Source: Rostratula benghalensis (Eukaryota; Chordata; Aves; Charadriiformes; Rostratulidae). From it: 64,000 bases of DNA. This document shows, in pieces, positions 52,868 to 64,000 of this stretch. Position 1 is the stretch's first letter; every line of letters begins with the position of its first letter. The position numbers and the translations under genes were made by a program. Location: positions 1,264,029 through 1,328,028 of the forward strand of contig VXAI01000039.1 in NCBI GenBank assembly GCA_013399305.1, in the 5' to 3' direction. The notes under the pieces were generated by a model. That model was not told the origin of the DNA, searched no databases, and saw nothing but the letters and a program-made list of their open reading frames with translations.

Positions 52868-53358
52868 TCGCTTCAGATCAAGAGAAGGGCAATGGAGCAG
52901 ATTAATGGTGAAGGGGTCTGGAGAGTGAGTCTCATGAGGAGAGGCTGAGGGAGCTGGATTGTTCAATTACCCAAAAGGAGCTCATAGAGAGTTGGGGGTT
53001 GGTCTCTCCTCCCAAGTAACAAGTGCCAGGACAAGAGGAAATGGCCTCAAGTTGCACCAGGGGAGGTTCAGAGTGGATATTTGGAGAAATTTTTTTACAC
53101 TGAAAGGGTTACTAAGCATTGGAATAGGCTACCCAGCGAGGTGGTTGAGGCACCATCCCTGGAGGTATTCAAAACACAGATTGACATAGTGCTTAGTGAC
53201 ATGGCTTGGTGATGAGGGTTTGGGGTTTGTTTGGGTTTTGGTTTGTTGTTTTGGGGTTTTTTTTGGTTTTTTGGTTTTTTTATATCGGAGTTAGGTTGAT
53301 GGTTGGACTAGATGATCTCAAAGGTCCCTTCCAACCTAGACAATTCTATGATTCTATA
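52868..53358 (+). mobile_element. CR1 LINE 3' fragment, about 490 bp
   Basis: It contains CTCATGAGGAGAGGCTGAGG, AGCTGGATTGTTCA, GACAAGAGGAAATGGCCTCA, GTTGCACCAGGGGAGGTTCA, CACCATCCCTGGAGGTATTC, TTAGGTTGATGGTTGGACTA, GATGATCTCAAAGGTCCCTT and the terminal ATTCTATGATTCTAT. It is complete at the 3' end and 5'-truncated. A variable G/T-rich run at 53217-53281 is embedded before the terminal segment. Antisense to SH3D19. Confidence 0.95.
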
Positions 53359-54337
53359 AGAGACCCAAATTTCATTTTCAAATTGCCAGTGTAGATGGGA
53401 CTCTCACTCAAACTAAAGTGCAGATTTTCTGGGGAAAAGATCTGCATTTTTGCAGATTTTCAATGTTAGTTGCATTATTTGCACTGAGATAAGCAATGAT
53501 TGCCACGGATACTGAAATATTTTTGTCTTCCATTCTGTGAAGGCACACTGGGGATTACAGCAACTCTTTGGGTTTTTTAGCACTTCTCTCAGGTAAGGAG
53601 TCAGAATGACGCAAATTAATTCCACTGCATAGAATCTACTACAAATTTCACTCAATTTTCTTAGGAACTGCTCTACAACAAAAGACATGAAACCGAACAT
53701 TTATTTATGTACTTTAGTATCATAACAGCAGAGTCTCTTATCAGTTGTTTAAAAGGCAGAAGGCTCAGGGACAGATTAATGAGAGGCTTGGAAGAAACTT
53801 TATTTAGTTTATGTACAGCTTTCCCTTCACTCCAAGAGGCCACAAAAGCAGGACACTGCGTTTCCAATTGTAAAGGTAGACAGTTTTTATACTTGCTTTA
53901 AATTCTACACTATGCGGCTGAATTTCAAAGTTACACTGAGGGGGAAAATTACATTATAACCCCCTCAAATGAAATGACACTAGTCTGTCAGTTTTAATAC
54001 TGAACAGTGACCAACTCTTCTAAGCACAAAGCATTCTTGCAGGTTTTTTTATACTTTGAGTAGTGCTTTTTTCTCTCACTCTTAAGCACGACTGATACAT
54101 AGCTGGGGTGGTGTGAGGGGAGATCCCAACACATACCCAAGAATGCATTGAACCTCTGTGGCTGAGTATTTAACCTTGAAATCTACCGACCACCATAAAG
54201 CCCATACTTATCCAACAACCATGTTCTTTAACTTGCTAAAAAGATTAACACCTTTAAAGCTTTTTGTGCAGTTGAACAATATATAAGTGAAGAAATAATG
54301 TCCTGGACAACAAAAGCCACATTTGCCAGTGCAACAT

Positions 54338-54454
54338 TTGCTGCCAATTGGGTTTTGTGACTCTGAATTTCTACCCCCTCATTCTTGCAGAGGTAACGTA
54401 GGAGCAAGAATGAGGGTATAGAAATTCAGAGTCACAAAAACCAATCAGCGGCAA
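54338..54454. repeat. Near-perfect 51-bp inverted repeat with 15-nt spacer
   Basis: The left arm 54338-54388 and the reverse complement of the right arm 54404-54454 agree at about 45 of 51 positions, with a perfect core including GTGACTCTGAATTTCTA. The spacer is AGAGGTAACGTAGGA. Similarity seems to fade outward, with weaker matching beyond both arms. It could be a palindromic MITE-type element, a local inverted duplication, or a hairpin RNA source. I cannot assign a family. Confidence 0.9.
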
Positions 54455-57400
54455 AGGTAGCGCAAGCGTTTGTGCATCAGTGTGGACATTTGTGCCAGCA
54501 TGAGTGGGGCTGATGCAGAAATGAGAAAGGAAACAGACTGTGTAACTTCTCATGACTTCTCAAAAAGGTCCACGTTATAAGAATCCCGGCCAAACTCAGC
54601 ACTGGAAACCGGTCTTGTTTTCAGGCCGTGAATGACAAGCAAAGTATATAAAGCAATAAGACATACACAGCATAAGCACAGGTTACTACAGTTCTGCCTT
54701 CTACCACAATACCTTCCTTAAGAAGGAAATCTAGGATACATTTCTAAAGCTCTTTTTTCAAGAAACTAGCAACTCCTAAAAGCACAAATCCCCACGTCTT
54801 CATATGCGACATCCCTGCTGATCAGTGCAATGTTATTCTTACATTATGTACTTCAGGTACAAGCAGGCATAGGTATCCGCGCACCATCAGAAATCACAGT
54901 GGGAGCTACTCAAGATGAGCCCAACTACTTATGTTTTTTATATACTTTCATGAGGAAAATACCAATTGGCTCAACTTTTTCATAGACAAAAGATTTATAC
55001 CTTTCCTTCCTAAGCTTTTCAGAAATGTTACCTCTACATTTCTGAAAAACATTTCTCTGATGTTACTAGCATTGACTGTAAAAGGAAATTCTCTTTCAAG
55101 AGCATCCTTCTATCCTTTTCTTCCCAAATTAGAGATTGAGCATGCCTGTAGAGTCTCTGTGCATTCCTCAACTGAGCAGAGCCCAGGGTGTTACAGTATG
55201 GTATGTCTGCCTGCCATAGGGCACTGATACACAACATGCAATAGATGCAATGCAGTTAGACATGTAATGAACTCATGGTTCCTACATTGTTTTAACAGCT
55301 TCTTGTGGACCAGTACATCCAGCACCAAAAAAGCCTCCAGGTTGAACACCTGTGCGTGGGTACGCTTACCTGTCACTACATGCCCCTTTACCACACTAAT
55401 TTAGGGCACGCTCCACGCCTGGAGACCTAAAATATGCACAGAGAAATCATGCTTTTGAGTGACTGAGCCAAACATGATAAAAGACTTTCTTAAAATAATC
55501 TAAAAAGAATACTTCTCCTTAAGTCTTCTACAGGGCATTTTGCTTATTTGGTTTGGATTTTTTTCTGTTAAATGACAGTTTCCTAAACTTGTGCATTCCC
55601 AGCCACGGGCAGGATAATCTGAGGCTATGACTGCAGGGGATATCACTTGTACCATTTAAGCAATTTCATTTGACCAATGTAGTACAAACCCATGTGTTGT
55701 AGAAATAACATTTATTGTACACATTTCAGATAATCATTTATCATTTTTAACAAATCACACGCTACCAATTACTTTCAGAAGATGGAATCTCCATCTACTA
55801 TGCTATATAGTAAGAATATTAATTCTTGGATGTAAAACACATCGCAAATCTCATCCTTCCCACTCTCCCTGCCCATCCAACAATTCTGTTCCATTGGGCA
55901 ACTAAAAGTTTTCTGAATTTGCTTACACAAACCAGTATGTTTTTATTGTTGAGATGGCAAACCTCAACAACAAATAACTCCAATGCAATCTTACACATTA
56001 TGCACTTGGAAATTAAGTCTTATTTAATGTGCATCAGACACGGATTCAAAATAACATGCTGAATAGCAGTATCAGCAGATCCTATTCCAAATCCCGTATC
56101 ACAGGAAACTAATTCAGCTTTAAAACAAACAAAAAAAAATTATTTCATCCTGTGATGCCACTGACAGCAATACAAATACACTGCTTCCAATTTAGGAATT
56201 AGACATTATGATAAGTGCAACTAAGTGCATAGGTCTGCACTTTGGGAGGAATTTGGAAACCAGGGGAATGAAATGACACAGAGAAAAAGAAAAGTACTTA
56301 TTTAAATAAAAGATTGTAACACTCTGAACCACAAAAGAACAACCTCTATAAAAACAGAAGAAATGTGCCAGGCAAATAACAGTATTTATTTCTCTTAAGA
56401 TACCACTGAATACTCAAAAGCTTGTTCTTGGAATATTTTGTGGTCCCTCATTGCTATTTATGAAGAAAGAAGCCCAAAACTGTTTACCCAGTCCACATAA
56501 AGACACCTAACAAGAGAACATTCTTAAACCTCAAATGATTTTGTTGCAAGCACTGCTTTTCTATAGAAGTGCATTTGAAATTAGCCTATTAATAAAATAT
56601 TTTCCTCCAGTGACACTTGTTATTCTGCCCAACAGCCACAAAGAAACACAAAATTATGGGAAAGAGAATGTAACAATTGCTTCTCAGATGCATTGGATTT
56701 TTCTTAAGTACCACAAAATTGATTATTCCCAAAAAGGTCTCTTACACTTTATCATAAAACAAAGATTACAGGCTCTAGAAGCACCATAAAAAGGATTAAT
56801 TCAATGGTATAAAAAAGTGGTTTGTTTAATAATGCTGGCATATACCAATAAATCCTTGCAATCTGACACAACCCTCACCCATTAGCATTGAGTACATACT
56901 TAAAAGTTGTGGAACTCTAAGGAAGTTCAGCACTTGTCTGTTCTTGAAATGTGTCATATTATAGTGCATATTATTTGATAACATAGACATCAGCATGCAG
57001 AAAACAGTTTTTAAGATGTGAGTCATCTGGCTTTCTGAAGGCATTTTGCTGAGGTGTGAGATGAGTTTATCCACATCCACTCCAAGTTAAGTATTAAACT
57101 TGCACCAAACCCCTTTAAGGTACCTCAGTCTCCTTTGTTACTGGTGTAGGGTGTACATGTAAACATGCATTTGTGCCCTTTGGTCCTTGAAGATCATCCT
57201 GACAAGAAGTCACCCTGTACAGCTGGATTCCTTGCACTGTAATTTCATCTCATGCAGGAGGTGCACCTGTGCAGTAAATATCATCACTCTGTAGCCGTAA
57301 CTTTTTCATCAGCCTGGTCCATGGGAAAATTAAGGTGTGGAGACTTATCTGACCAACATTAAATTAGGGGTTTACTACAACTTGACACAGGAAGTTGAAA

Positions 57401-57535
57401 GAGGAAACAGGGAGAGACCATCATAAATCCCAGCTAATCAAGAAAAAGAGCCAGAGAGCAGAAGTTACTGCAGAAGCCCATGCATCCTCAGTGACTGTGA
57501 CAAGGACAGAAAGATGCAATCGCTGGACACCTTAC

Positions 57536-57592
57536 CTCTTAGCAGAGGCCCACTTGTCCAGCCAGTGGGGAACGTACATACATTCCCCCAGG
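57536..57592 (-). CDS. SH3D19: Candidate SH3D19 5' exon (57 bp), coding or 5'UTR
   Basis: On the minus strand a long pyrimidine-rich tract ends in TTCTCCTTTGTAG just before base 57592. The exon closes at AAGAG|GTAAGG, a near-consensus donor. Two of three frames are open. The frame with two leading bases encodes WGNVCTFPTGWTSGPLLR and ends in phase 1, exactly the phase needed to enter the 40-bp exon at 48235. That frame has no ATG, so if it is coding the start lies further upstream. The other open frame contains an ATG (MYVPHWLDKWASAKR) but stops shortly into the next exon, so it would be a short upstream ORF. I do not recognise this peptide. The splice signals are strong, but the coding status is uncertain and the exon could be 5'UTR. 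Confidence 0.5.
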
Positions 57593-60500
57593 CTACAAAG
57601 GAGAAGAAAATAGAAATGTTTTATATAGAGGGAAGACAGGAGGAAAAAAGGAGGGGGACAACAAGGAAATAGTAAGTAGCAAAACAGAAACAACACCTGC
57701 TACACACAAGAGCACAGAGCTTTTATACCACTTCATAAGAACTTCACACATGCTCAGCCAAAATTAGTATGGTTCATATCACACAGCTTGGTGTATTATT
57801 TTTTTAATTAAAAATTGAAAACATGGTTGAATTCAACACAGTTTACAAAATGTATACATATCATAATAAAAATAGTGTGTCTCTGTGTACAAAATGAAAG
57901 CTCCGAGTCACAATTCTAAGAAATGAGTTATAAACAACCACTCGTATTAGATGCATACACCTTTCATTCTTCACATGGCCCCTGTACCTTAGGCATGGGC
58001 TGACTGCACCTATTTCTGGGCTCCTCAGAAATTACAGTATTTCACAGGGCTTTCTCATCCATTTTTCCAAATGTTTAGCAGTTGTACTTCTCCTTACAGT
58101 CTCTCAAAAAACACACAACAGAAAAAGCAGCTATTTTAAAAGTACTTTTTAAGCTGCTTCCAGCCTTGCCATCAGATTTGTGCATCCTGTTGTCAGTCTT
58201 CTAAATGTGAATTCCACCTGTTCTGTTGCTACTTAGGGTAACACAGAGCAGTTTCCCTACTGTCCAATGAGAAGCATCAGAAACCATAGGGCAGCTTTAA
58301 GTGAAAGGATGTCAGAGCCATAAGCATACAGAAATCGTAAAAATAAAGGATCCTGTGTTTTCTGCAGATTAACCCAAAGTTCATGGTCACTCTGGTAATG
58401 CTGGCAGGGACTGTTCCAATTCTTTGCTACCTTGGAGAAATAGCTCTCCTCCCACACACTCCCATACCTCTCCTCTACCCTCTCCTGTGCACACACCAAA
58501 AAGATCCTGTCAGAGGCATCCAACCTCTGTAAATACACTAATAAGCACCTCTAAAGTGCGACACTGACAAGAGTGAAATACCATAACGACACACCTCAAT
58601 TAAATAGTTCTTGATAATAGATCCACCAACATCAAGCTGGTGGACTGCAATTAAAGGAATGAAGCATGCCTAATGTCACAGCAGCAGCTACTGTGCGTTT
58701 TCCAGAGACCATACTGGTGATCTATAGCAAGCTTTGCATGAAGTCATCATGAAGTTATGCCCATGAGCACAAGAGACACGAGGTCTGCAGCATTTATCCC
58801 ATCTCATCATTTACTGATGTACCACGCTGGTAGTGACACTCTTCCAAAAAGTGTCTTGACTTGCTTAACAACAGACATGATAGACTACAGCAGATGTCCT
58901 ACCCTCAGGGACTCCATTTTCAGACGAACTTCATCATTCCAGACTGAAGATCACTGGGTGTTTCACCAGAAATACTTGCAGAAGTTGACAAGCTTATGAC
59001 AAAGCTTACAGCATTTGCCATCAGATAACCTGGCATATGACAACACCATTTGCAAAGTACTAGGTAGAAGGAGACAGATTTTTTCCAAAACTTTTACTTT
59101 GATCCCAAGTCCCCCATTTCTATTAGTTTCTGCAGTCTTGACTTACAGTGCAGACAGTTACAAAATGAACACAGCACACTGATGGAGCAATTTACTTTGA
59201 GAAAGTTATCAAAATGCTGAGCTTGTTTCCAGGTATTTATGTCCCACCGCTCCAACAGGGTGAGCCAACAGTATTTCAATAATGAATAACATCACAGCAC
59301 ACTGTTCACTCAAAAATTCTTGTAAATGATTTAGCACAGATGTGCACAACCTGAATCAATTTTCATGTGCAAATTGTGATATTGACTGCTCAGGTTTTAA
59401 TGCAAACAGAGTCTATGATGAATACTAATTTATCACCTAAAGAAAACAATTGATATTAATTTGAGCTTATGTGTTATAAATAGAAGCAAAATGTTATAGC
59501 TGAAGAAAAAAATCAAATGGCTTCTTTTATGCATACAATATTCTGTCTAGAAGAAGAATACATCAGAAAACCCTTTGTAGGAAACACAATGCTTGAAAAT
59601 TTACCTAAGTTTTTAAAAGTGTAAATCACCATACACAAAACCATATTAAAAAAGCAAAATATAGAAATTTATCATCACAATTCAAGAACTAGTGAATACA
59701 CAGTAAAAATACCAATCACCATGTAAAAGGTAATAACTCATTTTGTATAATGAATAATCATGTTCCTTACTACCATGTAAAATTTGGAAGTCAAAAGTGT
59801 AAGCAGATTTAAAAAAGGAATTGAATTCATGAAAGATAAATCCATTGCCAACAATTTAGCAGGGTCCTTCATACGCAGCCTCCAAGAAGTTGCTAAGACA
59901 TTGACTGCAGAAAGGAAGGAATCTCTCTTGGAATTAAAAATTGAATCCTAGGAGACATTTCTTGCGTACTTTCCTGAAGACATTTGTAGCACGATTGTAA
60001 GAAAAAGGTTACCTGAGAATATGAACCTTTACCTGACCCAGTATGACATTCTTAAGGACAGGAAAACTGTAAAATTATTGTTCCTTTTTTTTTTTTTCCA
60101 CTTTACACACCAGGGCACATATGAGCTACTATGATGGCTCTGAAAGGCTAAGGCAGTTAGAGGAGCGGTAGTGTCAGTCACTGGAAATCTTTTGCATGTT
60201 CTGATCCAGTTACATTTTCTCCAAAAGCCTGAACAAACTGACTGAGGTGGTGACCCGCACACAAATAAATACAACCACCTCTTAGAAAGTAGGAAATAAA
60301 ATTAACAGTAAGATCTGTTACATTCAGCTTTTACTGCAGGGTGAACATTTTCAGCCTTGCTTTCATCCCATCCTTCAAGCTAGCCCCACAGCTCCCAACA
60401 GCCATGGAAAGCAGGTATAGAATTGTTTTGTAACATATGCAAGACTTCATCAACCAATTAAGTTCATCTTTGAAGTACCTTATTTCTAATTCCCTTAAAT

Positions 60501-60959
60501 CCTGTAAGGTACTAAATTTTCAAGTCAGAATGTCAAATTGATGTTTTTAGAATAACACATGCAATCCATACAAATCTCTGATCACACCACACCTGAAGCA
60601 GTTAGCGTACCACAGAATTACATCAGATGGTCAATTTAAAAAAATCAGTTTCCATAAAATCCCGTGTCTTTTCAAAATTCATTCACCGTTGAGGAGAAAA
60701 AAAGGAAGTTTTCCTGCTACGTGCCATCAACCAGTAAATCTAAGCTTTCCCACAAAACTTATTTTTGTCCTCCACTGAAGGGAAGGACGCTTGCCAAGCA
60801 TAAACCACAGATAAGTAGATGATACATTGTCTTCCCAAGTCTGTTGTTAGAATGCTTCAGTAACTTTGGTACATGCCGTTTTTCATGAGAAGAGTGAAAA
60901 ACCTGGTCAGTCCAGTACTTCCAGTCCATTTTTGTACATTTTGAGAACTTGAATAAACA

Positions 60960-61355
60960 AGGCAGGACTGCACAATGCGAAGGTTGAAGGGTCCAGACTT
61001 CTCTAGTCTGGCAAAGGAGCTATGAAACAGCAGCATGCTGCTACTTGAAGGGTGGCAACAAAGATCCCAAATGCAAACTCTCTCTGGTGTTAGTGGACAA
61101 CTTTACAAGGGGTAATTGTCACAACTGTGGCTTGGGAGGTTCAGGATGAACATGAGGAAAAATTCTTTTACTAGAAGGTTAGCAGGAGCAGGTTACACAC
61201 AGAGGCTGTAAATCCCCCTCTTTTGGGAGATTTTTCAAGCCACAGCTAGACAAAGCCTTGGCTGGATGAATCTAGCCTTGGCAACGGTCCTGCTTCAAGC
61301 AGGGGGCTGGACTAGGTGACCCCAGAACTCCTTTCCAGCCAACACTTCCATGGCC
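60960..61355 (+). mobile_element. Divergent CR1 LINE 3' fragment
   Basis: Older CR1 features in order: TACTTGAAGGGTGGCAACAA, ACAAGGGGTAATTG, TGGGAGGTTCAGGATGAACA, TGAGGAAAAATTCTTTTACT, GGTTAGCAGGAGCAGGTTAC, then TGCTTCAAGCAGGGGGCTGG, ACTAGGTGACCCCAGAACTC and CTTTCCAGCC. The final motif block differs from the other copies (CAGGGGGCTGGACTAGGTGA type), which suggests an older subfamily. Confidence 0.8.
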
Positions 61356-63148
61356 ACAAACACAAAATCATCAAAGCAAAGAAACTAAACCATGCTAAAT
61401 GTAAAGTGCTGTATTTAACTATAGATAATAAGCATCAATAGAGGAAGTTTAGGTCGAATGGCTTTAAGTGCTTTCAAAAGAAAACTTTTTTTCATACTGC
61501 CCATATTGTATGAGATACCTGCTGAAACAATGCTTGCAGAAATACATCAACTTTTAACAGAGAGAGTGTCAACACTGCTTCTTTTTTTTTTCCAGAGTTT
61601 AAATTAAGGCTCTATTTTCAAAAGTAAATATTCACAAATTTACTTACAACTTTTTCCCCCCAGTAAACAACAACCACTATGGTAAAAGCTTCCTTCAATG
61701 AGATTATGACTCATTCTGCCCTTTGCTGTCTATCCCCATTCTTTATGCAACAACCCTGATTTTCATTTGTAACCTTGACAGGAAATGATTGCTTGCAACA
61801 CAGTTAACAGCATGGTAGTCGGGCAATCATAACTCCTTATATTATTTTCTGGCTACAAACTCAATGCTCCTTATGCATGATAAAATTTTGTGCCTTGCTT
61901 TGACTGCAGCCTAAGTGAAGAAGGTCCATTTCATCACATAATAGTAACAAAAATACTACTTATTTGTCTTTCTACAGTTCCCTGGTTAGGGAATCACCCT
62001 GTTGACTGTAAAAAGTTAGACAATTATTTTTCTTAGAGCAGCCTTTATTTTTAGAAAGGTCGTTACTTCAGAAGACACAACATTCTGTGTTTCCTTCTAC
62101 ACTCTTGGCCAAGTAACAGCAAGCAGTTTTTCTTCTTGCCACTGACAGTACACTTTAATTTCAAGATAGGTTGGTGGATTTCCACATACAGGCTACATTA
62201 TTTAACTTCCACAAAAGCTTTAGTTAGTATCTGATATTTACCTCAAGCAAACTACATTCAAAGACTATGAAATTTAGTGGAAAAGCATGCAGTAACTTCA
62301 ACGGGCTGTGGAAAAGGCTTAATCAGCTAATCTTTTTAAGACATACATGATACAACATATTAGTGATAGTTAAGAGATTATTACAAAAGAATTACATTAT
62401 CTGAATTTTAAGTGGTTTACTGTGGTGGTGCCTCAAGCAATTATTAAAACTGAAGCTCTTGAGCCTGCATTGGGACTACAAAACCAAAACAGACTGTATC
62501 CCAGGGAGGGAAGGGAGGCACAGCTGGCAAGCAACTCTACCATTCTTGAACTGCTGAGCCAACCGACTAAATAAATAAAAAAATAAAACAAGTATCTTCT
62601 CCCACCCACCTCAACCCTCCTCTCAGCCCTCTTCATCAAGGCTTCTTGTGTAGATGTGGACAGAGTAGCAGATCATAGGTAGACCTTATGCATTTATTCA
62701 ACACAGTTAATCTGCTCTATCAGGATTTTTTTCTTCTTCTTCTCTGAATAAGAGACAATAGGTTACTCTCACTAAGAACAAGCAGAAAAAAATCCAGATT
62801 AGCACTGAAGGACACAGGCATGCAGACAAAGAAGTTTCCAGCTGAACAATGCTGACTTCTGTTCTGCAAGATGCAGATCCTTCCACTTCTTAAATGTACG
62901 ATTTAGTTAAGGTTTTAAGAGCACAGCAACTAACTCTTAGAGCCACTTGTTTCCTAATCGTGCTTTCTCTCCACTCAGGGTCACTGGCACTCCTTTGAGA
63001 AGTACTAAGGTCAAGCTGTTTGTGTTATGATCCAGTGAACCCTAAAGGACATCATCACTTCATTACTCTCAGACTTGGGAATTTCATTAAGAATTTCAGA
63101 ACATCTTATTCTTTACTTCTTACACATCTTTTCCATTAACCTGGGGGG

Positions 63149-63168
63149 AAAAAAAAAAAAAAAAAAAA
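63149..63168 (+). repeat. Poly-A tract (A20)
   Basis: Run of 20 A directly after a G6 run, followed by CCAACCAAAACC. No element body recognised. Confidence 0.9.
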
Positions 63169-63521
63169 CCAACCAAAACCCTGAGCATTCTTGTATCCAA
63201 TTCTTCATTTATCTGTAAAAATTGCATGATGCCTGCAAATTAGTATTCACTGAATTTCATTAGACACACAACACAAGTGTACCCCCATAACCTTTCAGCA
63301 TGTTGAGCAGTGAAACATTCAACCTTAATTTGTAATATTGGACACAGCTCATTGTTCTCAGCTTCCAAAACAAGTCAGTGCCAGTTTGATGTGGGAGTTA
63401 TGGGACTGTAAAGAATTGATCCAGCTCTGAACTAGATCTTGTTGCAAGAAAAAACGTAAAGCGTTCAGTCAATCAAACAAGCAAAAATAGATTATTTCAG
63501 CCATAATTTAAAATAGCCCAC

Positions 63522-63598
63522 GGGGGGGTGGGGGGGGCCAGAAAACATCTGAAAGGCTGGAGAAATAGAAATGGTGCAGGCAGGGGGGGAGGGGGGGG
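63522..63598 (+). repeat. Two G7-N-G8 blocks, G-quadruplex candidate
   Basis: G7-T-G8 at 63522-63537 and G7-A-G8 at 63583-63598, in a purine-rich stretch. Four long G runs on the plus strand satisfy a loose quadruplex pattern within each block, because long runs can be subdivided, or across both. Confidence 0.8.
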
Positions 63599-64000
63599 AG
63601 AGAAGGCAGGGAAACAAACAAAAAACTCCAGAGATGTTTCAGTCAGTGTAGTAAAACTTGTCTGCAAAATTTACAGCTGCAGTGTGGGAACAAACCACAG
63701 ACAAGCATTTGTGATAAGTAAAACAGAGCAATATTAAATTAAGTCAAAGCCTTTCCTTGTGTTATTGACCATCTGTACTTTTAACCACACATTAAAGTAC
63801 AAATCACAATAGCTCTTCATTATGAACTTAAATAAATTTCATTGTTGACTTCTATATTTGGCAATTTCATTTTATTTTTAAGTAAGGAAACATCTGCCAC
63901 ATCCATAATGGGCTATTATTTCTGTAGGAACACTGAAGAGAATTCAAAGTGAAATAATACAGAAACTGAATATGTTAAAAATTTCTTGCATGCTTTAGAT

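Larger units (their letters stand above)
48236..57535 (-). other. SH3D19: Candidate SH3D19 intron (9.3 kb)
   Basis: Interval between the 57-bp and 40-bp candidate exons. It contains a plus-strand CR1 element (52868-53358) and the large inverted repeat (54338-54454). Nothing else recognised. Intron status depends on the 57-bp exon being real. Confidence 0.55.
1..57592 (-). other. SH3D19: SH3D19 gene, 5' and central portion (partial)
   Basis: The gene spans most of the window on the minus strand and continues left of base 1. Ten GT-AG exons join in one open frame, and the three largest central exons encode recognisable SH3D19 linker sequence (for example PVPAPRPLVPKK, DLISFDDDVLP, PPPLPAEKPIGNT). 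In mammals SH3D19 is a cytoplasmic adaptor with a long proline-rich N-terminal half and a C-terminal array of SH3 domains. It is reported to bind ADAM-family proteases and endophilin-type proteins and to affect growth-factor-ligand shedding and endocytosis. Only the proline-rich half is encoded here. The SH3 exons, stop codon and 3'UTR are outside the window, and the promoter was not found. Family identity is very secure. The extreme 5' exons are predictions from splice signals and phase. Confidence 0.95.
57593..64000. other. Region 5' of the last candidate exon; intron or flank
   Basis: No convincing exon, CpG island or core promoter was found here, so the main SH3D19 promoter is likely beyond 64000. 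Contains a divergent CR1 (about 60960-61355), an A20 tract (63149-63168) and G-run clusters (63522-63598). Confidence 0.6.

Noticed and set aside
57121..57195. Minus-strand 75-bp exon-like segment (DDLQGPKGTNACLHV...) ending GAG|GTACCT
   Set aside because: The pyrimidine tract before the AG is weak. Inserted after the 57-bp exon it would create an immediate stop (G|GA TGA), so it does not fit the frame.

Overview
The window looks like vertebrate nuclear DNA and most likely comes from a bird. It is AT-rich, has long introns and GT-AG splice sites, and contains several chicken-repeat-1 (CR1) LINE tails plus two degraded MIR-like SINE relics. No bacterial, phage, plasmid, CRISPR, rRNA or tRNA features were seen. 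Nearly all ORFs of 60-170 codons are chance ORFs in intronic DNA.

One protein-coding gene is recognisable, and it runs on the minus strand across most of the window: SH3D19 (SH3 domain-containing protein 19; also EBP, EVE1 or Kryn). Its identity rests on the 975-bp exon at 18383-19357 and the flanking exons at 7082-7189 and 3224-3336. Together they encode the proline-rich, SH3-ligand-rich region that precedes the SH3 array. Ten exons chain together with compatible phases. From 5' to 3' on the minus strand they are: 57536-57592 (57 bp), 48196-48235 (40 bp), 28680-28720 (41 bp), 21774-21816 (43 bp), 20395-20542 (148 bp), 19960-20161 (202 bp), 18383-19357 (975 bp), 7082-7189 (108 bp), 3224-3336 (113 bp) and 977-1038 (62 bp). 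The SH3 domains and 3' end lie to the left of base 1. The main promoter and first exon are not visible and probably lie to the right of base 64000.

An eleventh, optional exon of 41 bp (22743-22783) has very good splice signals but breaks the long reading frame. It carries its own ATG in the frame that continues into the 43-bp exon, so it could be an alternative N-terminus or a poison exon. The known human short isoform begins at methionines equivalent to those at 19064 and 19055, inside the large exon. The N-terminus therefore appears to have at least three possible layers, and only the longer forms carry the PPxY motif encoded at 20146-20161.

The rest is intron or unassigned 5' flank. It holds four clear CR1 3' fragments, all plus-strand and so antisense to the gene, one probable minus-strand CR1 relic, two MIR-like relics, homopolymer and AAAT tracts, a duplicated G-run block near 63522-63598, and a striking 51-bp-arm inverted repeat at 54338-54454.
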